NCBI GenBank assembly: GCA_022432975.1
Contig: CM039509.1
Location: forward strand, 15,456,482-15,520,481
Length of the DNA stretch: 64,000 bases
DNA from: Begonia masoniana
Lineage: Eukaryota; Streptophyta; Magnoliopsida; Cucurbitales; Begoniaceae
Direction of reading: 5' to 3'
A program made the position numbers and the translations under genes. The notes under the pieces are model-generated. The model made no database searches and was not told the DNA's origin. It saw only the letters and a program-made list of their open reading frames with translations. Shown piece by piece: positions 11,035-22,695 of this stretch (positions within the stretch are counted from its first letter, which is position 1; each line of letters begins with the position of its first letter).

Positions 11035-11345
11035 GTGGTCGACACTTCAAGAGAAGTGTCAACCGGTCGGGCATTCCAACAAAACCTGAGCTCGAAGGTT
11101 TTGACACTTCGAGGGAAGTATCCACTACTAGGCCAAATTGACGGCTTAACTCGAGTGCTTGAAAGTGTCGACCGGTGAGATGTATTGTCGACCGTTAGTG
11201 TAATTTAGGTTGAACCTGTGAGTAGACCTTAGAGGTCTGAAGTGTCGACCACGGGTTAACCCGAGTGTAAATAGTGTCGACCTGTGGGTCGACCCCTACT
11301 TGTAAGTGTCGACCGGTGACTTAGAAGTGTCGATCGCACAGGTTT
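11035..11345 (+). repeat. Irregular GTGTCGACC motif cluster, copy B
   Basis: This is the denser counterpart of the cluster in copy A. AAGTGTCGACCGG, TTGTCGACCG, AGTGTCGACCACG, AGTGTCGACCTG and AGTGTCGACCGGTG occur within about 300 bases. Confidence 0.65.
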
Positions 11346-12341
11346 AGTTTTGGGAAAGTTTTGTTGCCTCGGCGAACTTCGCAGGGGCCCAAAGGTTATC
11401 GGATTGGAATTCTAGTCCCGGTATAAGGCTCATCTTTATGTCTTACTTAGAGTTGAGTGGGATATTCATGATTTGATTTTTCCTTATAGACTCGGACGTT
11501 TGCTGATTTTGAGCCAATAGAAGAGGTTGCCGCTCCTATAAGGAAGAGGACTAGATCGTCGATGTAGGAATTTTATGTTTTCTGCATTGCATAGCATGTT
11601 TTTCGAAAACCTTATTTTGATGGGTTGCCACCTATAAAAGTATGACGGGGTCTGGTCGCCAGCACATCATTTTTTATACGTATATAAACGTATAGTTTTC
11701 TCATGTTTATTTACAACATACAAGATAGTTGTTTTTGTTGTGTTATGTTGGAAAGATGAATCATCTTGATACTGTGAGCAGTCTTGGCATCAATGTAACG
11801 ACCCTCGCAGGCCGCCACGAAACATAACATACTAGACTTTACTTTTTCATGTAAAATTTTTTGACTTTTATTTAAAACTTTAAATCAGTTTTTGGTATGT
11901 TTATACCCTTTAAAATACTTGAAAGACATTCATAAAATACGTTTGGAAAGTATCGTAAAATATTGGGTTAAAATTCCTTAAAAATCAAAATTAAAAAATA
12001 AATAAATAAATAAAATTTTGGAACCACTTCCTACTTTCTCTAAACTTCATAACCTATAAAAACACTTCAATTATCTTCACCTTCTAACATTCTTACCCCT
12101 AACTCTCAAAACCATAGTTCATAAACGTATCAAAAAGCGTAGCAAAAATCATGAAAACAAAGTGCATGAATGACCCTGAAAACTGAACATATCCATACAG
12201 ACGAAATAACTGTCAAACAGTTCCAGTATTTTCCAAATCTCAAAATCTATCTATACATTCTGCTATCAAAACATCTATACTTTTCTATACACGAACTTAA
12301 ACCGCTAGCCACGGTCGAAATCATCCTAATAATCACTGGGT

Positions 12342-13832
12342 TGTTGACTTAAATTATGTTTAAGTCTAACGATGTTTTTGATGATGTGTTTTTAAGTAAT
12401 GTAATTTGATTGAGATTATGTTTCTGAGAATAATAAGCTGATTATTGTATTAAATATATGAGATTAATGAATAAATAAATAATTATGTTATTTGTATTTA
12501 TCTGGAAATGCCCTTTGAAAAGGGTATTTTAGTTGTCTAATAAATCTGTTTGAGTGTTCAAAAAAACAGGGCTGAAATTGTTTTATATTGTATATCCACC
12601 GATGTCAAAGAAAAGCTTATATCTGCCACTCGCTAAACGACAAAGCAAAGTTCACATCTTCCGCCAGCTAAACGACAAGAACTACTACATCCACCGCTGG
12701 CGCTTTGAAGAAGACTTCTCCGCCAGCTAAACGACAAAGAATTACATCTACCACTGGCATTTCAAAGTCTTCCAAAGATTACATCTGCCGATAGCTACAC
12801 GACAACGATTACATCCTCTGATGGCTAGACAACAAAGTTCAAGTTCTACCGCTGAAATTTCTAAAGACATCCACCGCTGGAATTCAAAGAAGACATACAC
12901 CGCTAGCTAAACGACAAAGGTCATATCCACCGCTAGCTAAACGACAAATTTCTGAAGACTTCTACCGATGAAATTTTGAAGACTTCTACCAATGGTATTT
13001 TAAAGTCACATCTACCGATACGGTTCAAGGCTTATAAAGTCACATCTACCGATACCGGTTCAAGCAATGTAAAGCTACATCCACCTATGGCGGTTCAGCG
13101 TTTTTAAAGTCGCATCTTCCGATGTACAGTATCTTCCGCCAGAATTCAAATTTACAACTAAGCGATAGCGAAAGTCGTCCAGAGCTTTAACTCCTGTCCA
13201 CTAATGGCGAAGCACGAAAACAACTTCAGAACGCAACGGCTAGCTGTCTAAGTAAGGATGCCTCTCCAACGGTAATATATTTCCATATCCAGTAAGAAGC
13301 ATTCAATGAAGAGAGCCGATTACAAACAAAGTATTTAAGGGAAAAAGAAGCTCGGGAGAAAGAATTTTTGCAAAAATCATTGTTGAGCCCTAACGAGCAA
13401 ACTCTTGTAATCACTCTTTATTTTTCTTCTACATCTCTCTGATTCTAAACTTGAGATTCAATCTCTAAGAGAGTGTAGTTTGTTGCTGAAAAACTACATA
13501 CTTACTATTATGTAAAAGGCTGTGGATTGTCGCCTGTGAAGAACAATCTGGTTTTGTAAAAGGACAGTAGATCGACGCCCGGAAAGTTTGATCTAGTTTT
13601 CTCGTGAGGAGAAGGAAAGAATCTTCAAGGAGGAGCCTTGAAGCATGGACGTAGGCAAGCTTAGCCGAACCACGTTAAAAACTGTGGTGTCAATTTCTCT
13701 TTCTCTCTCCTTTATTGTTTGATTATTTGCTGTTTCTGTTATCAGTTGAACATAAGAGAGAAATTGATTAGATTAACAAATTAAGTTTAAAAAGTCTAAT
13801 TCACCCCCCTCTTAGAAAAATACGATTCTACA
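12342..13832 (+). mobile_element. 5' LTR of SIRE-like copia
   Basis: Starts TGTTGACTTAAATT, ends ATACGATTCTACA, 1491 bp, and matches the 3' LTR nearly throughout. Differences include scattered substitutions and a block of about 35 bp near 12640 that is missing from the 3' copy. The U3 part is packed with short repeats. Confidence 0.93.
12596..13170 (+). repeat. U3 motif array (GCTAAACGACAA and ACCGCTGG/ACCGATG variants)
   Basis: About seven variants of GCTAAACGACAA and many of CCACCGCTGG, ACCGCTAG and CTACCGATG alternate at irregular 25-45 bp spacing. The same array is present in the 3' LTR at about 24597-25110. It lies upstream of the presumed transcription start. Confidence 0.75.
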
Positions 13833-13850
13833 ATTGGTATCAGAGAAGGT
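13833..13850 (+). other. Primer-binding site of SIRE-like copia
   Basis: ATTGGTATCAGAGAAGG follows the 5' LTR directly and matches the initiator tRNA-Met type primer site of plant LTR elements. Confidence 0.85.
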
Positions 13851-13898
13851 TAAACATTGTCTAAGTTGTTTTTAAATACTCTGTGATATATATTTTCA

Positions 13899-15143
13899 AT
13901 GGCATTCAACACAAATGAATTACACATTGAGGGTCAGTCCATTTCTCGTCCTCCACAGTTTGATGGCAGTGATTATGTTTACTGGAAGGTAAGAATGAGA
14001 ATATTCGTTCAAGCCATGGACTATGAAATTTGGAGTATAATAGAGAATGGCCCTTCAAGGCCATGAAAACTGAAAATGGAAGTAGTATTCCTAAGATTCC
14101 TTCTCAATTAACTGGAATCCGATAAGAGGAACCTGAGTCTCAATGCCAAAGCTATAAACACTCTATACTGTGCTCTGAATCGAGATGAATTCAACAGAGT
14201 TCAGGGGTGTGATAGTGCTCAGGAAATTTGGCATTTACTAGAAGTTACACATGAGGGAACAAACCAAGTTAAAGAGAGTAAATTAAGCATGCTTGTACAT
14301 AAGTATGAACTGTTTTCCATGGAAAAGGATGAGTCTATTTCTTCTATGTTTACTCGATTCACTAACATTACTAATGGTTTAAAAGGTCTTGGTAAGTTTT
14401 ACTCAGGTGAAGAACTAGTAAGGAAAATTTTAAGATGCCTACCTAGAGCCTGGCAACCGAAAGTGACAGCAATACAAGAGGCTAGGGATCTTAAAGTGCT
14501 CAAGCTTGAAGAGCTCATTGGCTCTTTGATGACTCATGAGATAACCATGAGAGCCAATGACAAGGAAGATCTCAAAGAGAAAGATATCAATAAATAGAAG
14601 GATATAGCACTTAAGGCTTCCTCGAGCAAATAGGATGACTCTGAGGAAGAAGATGAAGATGAGGACATTGCTCTTATTACTAGAAGATTCAGCAAGTTCC
14701 TCCAGAGAAAAAGGATGTATGGAAGGAAATTCTCTAGAGGATAAAAGCATCAAAAGGAGAAGGAGATCACCTGCTTTGAATGCGGGAAGCCAGGACACAT
14801 GAAGGCCGAATGTCCTCAAGCCAAGAAAGGGCCCAAGAAATTCAAGAAAATGGCAATGAAAGCCACTTGGGACGATAGTGAAACTGATACATCCTCAGAA
14901 GACGAGGAAGTTGCCAATCTGTGTTTTATGGCTCACGAAGATGAGGTAAGTCATTCATCCAGTGACAGTGATAATGATGAGGGTGATCTAATAGATGATT
15001 TCAATGATTTAGTTAAACATTATAGTATGCTTAAATCTAAGTACAACTCCTTAAAGAAGGAAAATGCAAACCTGGTAGAAAAACATGCTAAGGAGTGTAA
15101 TCTGCATGTCAAGGAAATAGATGAGCTTAAAAGCAAAAACTAA
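13899..15143 (+). pseudogene. SIRE-like gag
   Basis: The ATG at 13899 opens MAFNTNELHIEGQSISRPP then FDGSDYVYWKVRM, the usual start of SIRE-type gag. A frameshift and stops near 14065-14130 break it. The UBN2-type core continues at 14289-14597 (SISSMFTRFTNITNGLKGLG, LVRKILRCLPRAWQPKVTAI). The CCHC zinc knuckle CFECGKPGHMKAEC lies at about 14773-14814, followed by an acidic serine-rich stretch and a coiled coil ending at 15143. Gag would form the virus-like particle and bind element RNA. At least four in-frame stops are present, so no intact protein is made. Confidence 0.85.
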
Positions 15144-15458
15144 GATTTGAATAATATTATTCTGAAATTTACTAATGGCACCAAGTTATTTAGAATGTTA
15201 TTAGGTAGTCAGAGAGCAAATTTTGACAGAGAAGGTTTAGGTTATGACAAGTCTAATAAAAAGAAAGCTTTTAAGAATTTCTTTGTTAAATCTTCTACCT
15301 ACCATACATGTAATGAAATAGGACATAAGTCATACGAATATCCTTTGAAATTTAGTAAGAAATCAGGTGGTAAACTTCAATGGGTTCCTAAGGGAACCAG
15401 ACCTAATACTAGGACCTAAAAGATTTGGGTACCAAAGAAGACAACTTGATCTTCTGTT

Positions 15459-16008
15459 TTGCAGGTTGATTGCTCTCCCGGGAAAAACCAATGGTACCTC
15501 GACAGTGGATGCTGGAGGCATATGACGGGAGACTCAACCAAATTTGCTTCTGTCAATAAAAAGAAAGGTAATGTCACTTTTGGTGGAAACCAAAAGGGAA
15601 GAATCGTTCGCATTGGCAATATAGGTAACAGCTCTAACCCCATTATAGAAAATGTGCTGTTAGTAGAAGGTTTAAAGCATAACTTGCTTAGTATTAGTCA
15701 GTTGTGTGATAAAGGCAATAAGGTAACATTTAAATCAAATGCATGTGTAATCAAAGACATTTCAAATAACAATGTTTTGTTTAAAGGTTACAGGAAAAAA
15801 AAATGTCTATATTATTGATCTGGATAATTTTGAGCAAGTTGATGAAAAATGTTTTGCTGTGAATTCTTCAAATGATAGTTGGATCTGGCATAGGAGATTA
15901 GGACATGTAGGTATGAATACCTTAACTAAGATTACTAAGGATAATTTAGTTAGAGGGATCCCCAAGATATCCTTCGAAAGGATAAGATCTGTGAAGCCTG
16001 CCAAATAG
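15459..16008 (+). pseudogene. SIRE-like aspartic protease and GAG-pre-integrase
   Basis: QWYLDSGCWRHMTGD contains the aspartic protease DSG triad; the family normally has DSGCSRHMTGD. It is followed by VEGLKHNLLSISQLCDKG. After a frameshift at about 15790, WIWHRRLGHVGMNTLTKI gives the GAG-pre-integrase zinc motif. The protease would cut the gag-pol polyprotein. The frameshift separates it from integrase, so it is a remnant. Confidence 0.85.
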
Positions 16009-16034
16009 GTAAGCAGATCAAAAGCTCCTTTGCA

Positions 16035-16890
16035 TTGAAGAATGCAATCTCTACTTCTAAGCCTCCTCAACTTCTTCACATGGACCTCTTCGGTCCTTCT
16101 AATGTAGCTAGTCTAGGTGGTAAACTCTATGCCTATGTCATTGTCGATGACTTCTCTAGATTCACTTGGGTATTCTTTCTGAATTCAAAGAATGAAACTT
16201 TTGATACTTTCTCTAGCTTTAGGAAAAGAGTTCAAAATGAAAAGTAGCTCACCATTGTTGCCTATTCGTAGTGATCATGGTGGAGAGTTTGAAAATGAGA
16301 AATTTGAACTTTTGTGTCTCAAATATAGAATTTAGCACAATTTCTCTTCCCCTAGAACCCCTCAGCAAAATGGTATTGTTGAGAGGAAGAATAGATCTCT
16401 CCAAGAGCTTGCTAGGACTATGCTTAATGAAAACTCTCTTCCTAAGTATTTCTGGGCTGAAGCTGTTTCAACAGCTTGTTATGTGCTCAATCGGGTCTCT
16501 ATAAGACCAATTCTTGAGAAAAACACCTTTTTGAGCTCTGGAATGAAAAAACTCATTCTGTCAAATACTTTAGAGCCTTCGGTAGTAAATGCTTCATTCT
16601 TAACACTAAGGATAAACTAGGAAAATTTGATTCCAAATCTGATCTTGGAATTTTTCTGGGTTACTCTCTTTCCAGTAAAACTTATAGAGTGTTCAATAGG
16701 AGAACTCTAGTTGTAGAGGAATCTGTACATGTCAACTTTGATGAGTCTCCTCAGCTCACAATCAATGTGGATGAGGATGTTTCTTTAGAAAAACATCTAG
16801 ATTCTCTTTCCCTAGATAAGCCCACAGATACTCTTCAAGGAGAAAAAAGAACCCTCTTCAAATTCTCTAGATATTGTTCCTGTCAATGAT
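16035..16890 (+). pseudogene. SIRE-like integrase
   Basis: LLHMDLFGP, YVIVDDFSRFTWVFFL, SDHGGEFEN and TPQQNGIVERKNRS mark the DDE integrase core, though stops and frame changes lie between them (stops near 16246 and 16270). The C-terminal part (FWAEAVSTACYVLNRVSIRP, then RVFNRRTLVVEESVHVNFDE) reaches about 16890. Integrase would insert the cDNA copy into host DNA. It is not translatable as one protein. Confidence 0.85.
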
Positions 16891-17039
16891 AAAACTCTGC
16901 TCTGCCTAGAGATTGGAAGTATGTCAAAAATCATCTCTTAGATAAAGTCTTAAGTGATCCTTCCTTATGAGTAAAAACTAGATCATCTCTTAGGAATCTC
17001 TGTGCTAATGTGGCATTCATTTCCAAATAGAGCATAAGA

Positions 17040-17790
17040 AATTTGAAGAGGCCGAGAATGATGAAAATTGGATTTTGGCTATGAAATAGGAGTTAAATCA
17101 ATTTAAAAGGAGCAAGGTATGAGAAACTTGTTCCACGGCCTAAGGATCATCCTATTATTGAAACTAAATGGGTTTACAAGAATAAAATGGTTGAAAATGG
17201 GATTGTTGTGAGAAACAATGCTAGACTAGTTGCTAAGGGATACTCTCAAGAAGAAGGTATTGATTTTGAGAAATCTTTTGCCCCTGTAGCTAGATTAGAA
17301 TCAATTAGAATGCTCTTAGCTTTTGCTTGCTACAAGAAATTCACACTCTTTCAAATGGATGTAAAGAGTGCATTCTTAAATGGTTACATCACTGAAGAAG
17401 TTTATGTTGAGTAACCCCTAGGATTTGAAGCCTTTGATAAACCCAATCATGTATACAAACTTAGTAAGGCTCTTTATGGTTTAAAACAAGCCCCTAGGGC
17501 TTAGTATGATATGTTGAAGAATTTTCTTGAGGAAAAAAAATTTAAAAAGGGTATTACAGATTCAACTCTATTTACCAAACAATCGGATAATGACATACTT
17601 ATAGTTTACATTTATATCGATGACATTATTTTTGGATCAACTAATATCACTCTGTGTGATGAATTTTCTTCCCTAATGCAAAGTGAATTTGAAATGAGTA
17701 TGATGGAGGAGCTAAAATTCTTCCTAGGATTCCAGATCAGTCAAACTCCTGATGGCATTTTCTTCTGTCAAGAAAAAATACATTAAGGAG
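17040..17790 (+). pseudogene. SIRE-like reverse transcriptase
   Basis: Motifs in order: TKWVYKNKM (17164), [52 protein letters not shown], then LYGLKQAPRA and the catalytic YIDDIIFGS. The family normally has YVDDIIFG. Stops at about 17413 and 17505 and frame changes near 17765 break the frame. The domain would copy element RNA into DNA. Confidence 0.88.
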
Positions 17791-17923
17791 CTCCTTAAAA
17801 AATTTGGTTTAGAATCTGCTAAATCCTCTAGAACTCCCATGAGTACCACAACCAAATTGGACAAAGATGAAAATGGAATATGTGTGGACATTAAGAAATA
17901 TAGAGGTATGATCGGTTCTCTAG

Positions 17924-18565
17924 TTGTACTTAACAGCTAGCAGGTCTGATATTCTATTTAGTGTGTGTTTGTGTACTAGGTTTCAAGCTGCTCCTAAAGA
18001 ATCCCACTTAAATGTAGTTAAGAGAATTTTCAAATATTTGAGTGGGACTTATGACTTAGGTTTATGGTATCCGAAGGGTACTTCTTTTGATCTCATAGGA
18101 TACTCAGATTCTGACTATGCTGGTAGTCTAGTTGATAGGAAAAGCACCAGTGGAACATGTCAATTCCTTGGTGAATCTTTAGTTTCCTGGTATTCTAAGA
18201 AACAAAACTCTGTTGCACTTTCAACGGCTGAAAGTGAATATATTGCTGCTGGCAGTTGTTGTACACAAATGTTGTGGATGAAGCAGACCTTGGAGGACTA
18301 TAATCTTTTCTACAATAGGATTCCTATTCGGTGTGACAACACCAGTGCCATAAATATTTCCAAGAATCCAATCCAACATTCTAGAACCAAGCATATTGAG
18401 GTTAGATATCACTTCATCAGAGATCATGTTCAAAGAGGTGATATTTCTTTAGAATTTGTCAATTCTGTAGATCAATTAGCTGATATCTTTACCAAGCCTT
18501 TGGATGAAAAGACCTTCAATAATATTAGAATAAGGTTAAGTCTCATTCGGATAGAGAAAAACTGA
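17924..18565 (+). pseudogene. SIRE-like RNase H and pol C-terminus
   Basis: This is the longest unbroken pol segment at 213 codons. It contains YSDSDYAGSLVDRKSTSG, SWYSKKQNSVALSTAESEYI, the VRYHFIRDHVQRGDISLEFV type block, and the usual end QLADIFTKPLDEKTF. RNase H would remove RNA from the RNA-DNA hybrid. It is separated from RT by a frameshift near 17940. The matching part of the second SIRE-like copy is at 61964-62561 on the minus strand. Confidence 0.9.
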
Positions 18566-18918
18566 GGTTCTTCTTCGTTTTGAAATTTTTTTTAATAGAG
18601 CAAAATGATCTATCCTTAGCTGTGAGTGTTTTCCTTCCTGCCTAAGACTTTCACTATGCATCGGAAGATATGCATCTTCCGCTACGTCGGAAGATATATT
18701 ATTTAATCTATTGACACATGTCCCTTCATCAGGCTGATATCGGTGTTACGTGTTTTGTCTTCATATATTCGGGCGAAGCCCTATTTTAAACTCACTTGTT
18801 TGAGACTCTTCCTATTTTTCGCACTCTTTCGAAAACTCCTACCCTAGTCGTCGTTTCCCCTGCTTCAAAATCCTCTTCTCTTTCGAGTTTAACTTTCAAA
18901 AGCTGTTCAATTCGATCA
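18566..18918 (+). other. Spacer between pol and the 3' ORF of the SIRE-like element
   Basis: About 350 bases hold no domain. They include repeats of CGGAAGATAT (18662, 18690) in a short dyad-rich stretch. The reading frame is open from 18796, but the more family-like start is the ATG at 18919. Confidence 0.5.
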
Positions 18919-20960
18919 ATGGCATCTTCATCTCGCGCTGTTCAGGGACCAGCTAAGAAAAAGGCCAAGGTTTCTGTTCGTCAGCCACGAGAACTTCCTC
19001 GTGCAATTGAATGGCCGTCTCTCTACTTTCTCAGCCGTGATGCCGAAGCAAGGTATCATGATGATTTTAAGCATAAATCTATAATTCCTAGTCGGGGTAT
19101 TATCTTTAAGGACTTTGATGGCTTGGATTTAGTTGAACCCCTGAAGAGTCTTGGTCTGTTGGGGTTATTTGACGTTGAATCTTTCTATTATCTCGTAGTC
19201 ATTACAATGTTTTATGTCAATCTTAGCTATTCTTCTGACTTCTCTATAGTTTCGAGCTATGTGTATGGAAATCACATAGTTCTAACATCTCAATCAATCA
19301 ATGAGCTGTTGGAAAGCCCCCTTTTGGATTCTCAAGTCAAGTTCTTTGCGTCAGGAAATGAGCCTCCCTTCCTTAACTCTCCTGAGGGTCAACAATTTTA
19401 TAGGACTATTGCTCATGACCCAAATCTCATCCCTAACCAATTAAGGAGCAGGCACTTCAACATCGAGGCTCGGCTCTTTCATCAGATGATAGGATACAAC
19501 ATCATTCCAAAGGGTGGTCACTACAATCAAGTGAGTGGCATGGAACTGTTTGTTCTGTATGCACTCTTCCAACAGAAACTTTTCAATGTGGGATACATTG
19601 TGTTAAGAAGGATGATTCAAAGTGTTTCAGCCAGGGCTTCATCTCTTCCTTACAATCTGCTTCTCATGAAAATCTTTGAGAAGTTTGCTGTAGAATTTTT
19701 AGAGGAAGATGAACCTTTCCATCTTTAACCTTCTAGCTTTTACTCCCTCACCACTTTGAACAGAATGGGGATAAAAGGGAATAGACAAGGGGTTATTGTC
19801 TTAGATGAGTCTCGCCAGAAAGGTTCTAAGGCTCAGTCTGTCAAGCTAGGGAAGAGGAAACTTGCCCTGCAGGAGGAATCAATTAACGAAGGAGGGGATG
19901 AATCTGAGATCCTTGCCTTTGATAATTCACCTTCCACTTCTCAGGTGTCTCGCTCCCACCCTCATCCTCCTCCAGTTCCCAGACACTCTTCCCCCTCACA
20001 TACTTTTGTGGAACCTCCTGCTCACTCATCTGTGCCTCTTCTACCTCCAGAGAGTCCAACTTCTCCTTCACCTACTCCTCTTTTGCCTTCTCTGCCTGCC
20101 CCACCTCTCATGTCTCCGGTTCCACCCACTGCTCCTCCAGTCCAAACCTCCTCAAATCCAAACCTTCAAATTGCTCCTCCAGTCCAAACCTCCTCAAATC
20201 CAAATCTGCCAATTACTCCTCAAACTCCAAAGACATATCAGAGGAGATCAACCATACATGAGGAACAATTCTCTGAGTTAATGACTCGCATAGAGAGCTT
20301 TGGCACTGCTCTCTCCTCTGTTCAGGATCAGATGAATAAATCTTTAGATGCCAAGCTCACTCAAAACAGATTGGACATGAGCATAGATCTTGACTCAGTT
20401 CAGGACAAGTTGTCTAGAAGGATGGATAGACTTGAAGGCTCCTTCTCCAGGGACTTTCGGTCTCTTCAATCTGACATTCAAGGTTTTCAGCCAGAATCGC
20501 ATCGACCTCTTTGTTACTCAGCGAGTGTTCTGAAGAGTTCCTCCCTCCGATCTTTCGCCCTGAGGTTGACCAGGAAGTGAACTTCATGCCTTTGGATATC
20601 CAAGACGCTAAGCTTAAGTTCACTGATCTTTTTAGTTCTCCAGTCCTCGAGTCTACATCTGATCTTCCAGGATCAATAGTTGCACTTCACGCTGCTCCTC
20701 CTGATGAGCCTCCATCATGTATGGACATGGTGGTGTATGGAGATCCAATTCTGCCTTCTGCTCCATGTATGGACATGGTGGTGTATCAAGGACCATCGCC
20801 ATCTTCTGCTCCCTGTCTAGATTTGGTGGTATATCAAGAACCACTCCCTCTCGATATTGCATCACTTCAAGAACTCGTAGATTCTTATTTCTTTCCGAAC
20901 CTTGAAGTACCTTCTTGGATTATCCACGCGTTTTGGAGGCATTTTTTAGATTTAGTTTAA
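18919..20960 (+). pseudogene. SIRE-type 3' ORF (env-like / plant transposon protein type)
   Basis: The likely start is MASSSRAVQGPAKKKAKV at 18919; an upstream in-frame ATG lies at 18796. Segment one runs to a TAA at 19726 and has a hydrophobic part (LGLLGLFDVESFYYLVVI) and the conserved blocks ARLFHQMIGYNIIP and SLPYNLLLMKIFEKF. The same frame reopens after the stop to 20580, with a proline-rich part (19970-20230) and a coiled-coil part (about 20270-20490). A frameshift near 20500 leads to a third part ending at 20960, with three 16-residue repeats (CMDMVVY..P). A hydrophobic, proline-rich and coiled-coil order was described for the SIRE1 env-like ORF. Whether it has any membrane role is unproven. 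One stop and one frameshift make it a pseudogene in this copy. Confidence 0.75.
20719..20862 (+). repeat. 48-bp coding tandem repeat (3 units)
   Basis: Three diverging 48-bp units encode CMDMVVYGDPILPSAP, CMDMVVYQGPSPSSAP and CLDLVVYQEPLPLDIA in the third part of the 3' ORF. Confidence 0.85.
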
Positions 20961-21083
20961 ATATGTTATATTTTTTTTGTAAACAATTTTACTGCTATCC
21001 CCAAATTTGGTATTCTGTTTTTCCTCTCTCATTAATATACTCATGTTGAGTTGTTGAATGCTTTATATTTTTTTTGATAATGT

Positions 21084-21097
21084 CAAAAGGGGAGAAA
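21084..21097 (+). other. Second polypurine-tract-like sequence
   Basis: CAAAAGGGGAGAAAT resembles the terminal tract CAAAAAGGGGGAGAT located about 170 bases downstream, and is preceded by a similar ATAATGT/ATCATCA context. Confidence 0.5.
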
Positions 21098-21250
21098 TCT
21101 GTGTTATTGTGAACTGAAATGAACTGCTGAACTGTTATGAACTATTCTGTTATTTGAAAACTAAATTGGCTTGCATGCATATACTGTGGAGGAGCTAGAA
21201 TTATGGGAGAGTGTTTTGTCAATCAATTAATACTCATAGTTTGTCATCAT

Positions 21251-21265
21251 CAAAAAGGGGGAGAT
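21251..21265 (+). other. Polypurine tract of SIRE-like copia
   Basis: CAAAAAGGGGGAGAT directly precedes the TGTTGACTT start of the 3' LTR, as in other SIRE elements. Confidence 0.85.
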
Positions 21266-22695
21266 TGTTGACTTAAATTATGTTTAAGTCTAACGATGTT
21301 TTTGATGATGTGTTTTTAAGTAATGTAATTTGATTGAGATTATGTTGCTGAGAATAATAAGTGTAATGCCCCCGAACCCACCCTGGCTCGGAGCGCTACT
21401 TGGCTCACACTAACCCCAATGAAAATGACGTTTAAAACTAAATTTAACATAATTTTCATAAACCCCAAAACCTAAAATAAACTAACACAGCGGGATTTAA
21501 AAAAAAATCTCACGTAGTTCTCTTATGTTATACCTAGCTGCCTAGACTCACTAATTTCCTTTAATCCTAACCTATAAGCACCACGGCGTCCTTCCCAAAA
21601 ATTTCGGCAAAATAACGCCTGAAAATGGCGCCTCCAAAATGCTAGGTACCTGCAATAAATAAATCCCCAAACAGATCCAGAATACTCCTAATCAACTATC
21701 CAGCATACAGCATGAGAAATCTCCAAATAGCAGTAAAGAGGGAAACTAAAATACAAACATTCCTAAGTGAAGAAAGTCCACAGTACAGGGCGACACATCA
21801 CCCTTAACTATGATTATCTACAACAAATACACATAAGACATCCACCCAAAAAGAACTACATATTTCCATCAATTCACAAGCAGACATTTACAATACTACC
21901 AAAATACAAAACCCACATTCTCCGAAGACCATGGTCGAGGCGCCCCGACAACTACCAGCACCGGCATGCCTCGTACTCCTCCGACTGCTGCCTAGTCCTG
22001 GCTGTCTCCTCTATCTCACCTGTAAAAACTCGCCACCTACACCATAGAACACAAAAGTAAGCCTAACGCTTAGCAAGTAGGGAAATAATGCACAACAACA
22101 CACTAAATGCTCGACTCAACCCTAACATGCAGTTTCTACACACTCTGTTGCTTTCTTTTCATTTCGGTTGCATTTATCTTTCACTTTCCTGTGAATCAAG
22201 TAGGCACACGTCCCAACACAATCCTGGACGGCCACGCCTTGACCCACGGAGCTAGACCGGAGGCACACGTCCCAACACAATCCTGGACGGCCAACCAAAT
22301 CTCCCCCAATCGATCGTAGAATCCTCATTGTGCCTTCAAGCACGAGCATATCGAGGTATTCATACTCACGACACATTACGTAAATTTTTGCATAGCATCT
22401 CTAGTAAAATACCTCGCGGGGTGCTCAGCGAGCCACGAACCCACGAGACTATTATACTCGAGACCAGGTTACATATCAATTTTCTCATCTTTCATTACGT
22501 CATCCTCACCACTCAAACATGCAAAACACGTGATTTCGTCAGTTAGAAAACAATGATGCATGACACACAATGCATGACACAAAGCAAAACACAACCAACA
22601 AACAAACAATCCCTACGTTCTATGGTGTAGGCCCGAAGGCAACAAACACTCATCCACTACTTACCTGGCGTCCTAGCCCGTTCAGAATACTCGAA

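Noticed and set aside
10614..11178. Frames in the gypsy LTR remnant
   Set aside because: They overlap on both strands and lie in LTR sequence aligned with copy A, where they are not conserved.
19862..20281. Leucine-rich frame overlapping the copia 3' ORF
   Set aside because: Shadow of the proline-rich coding stretch read in another frame.
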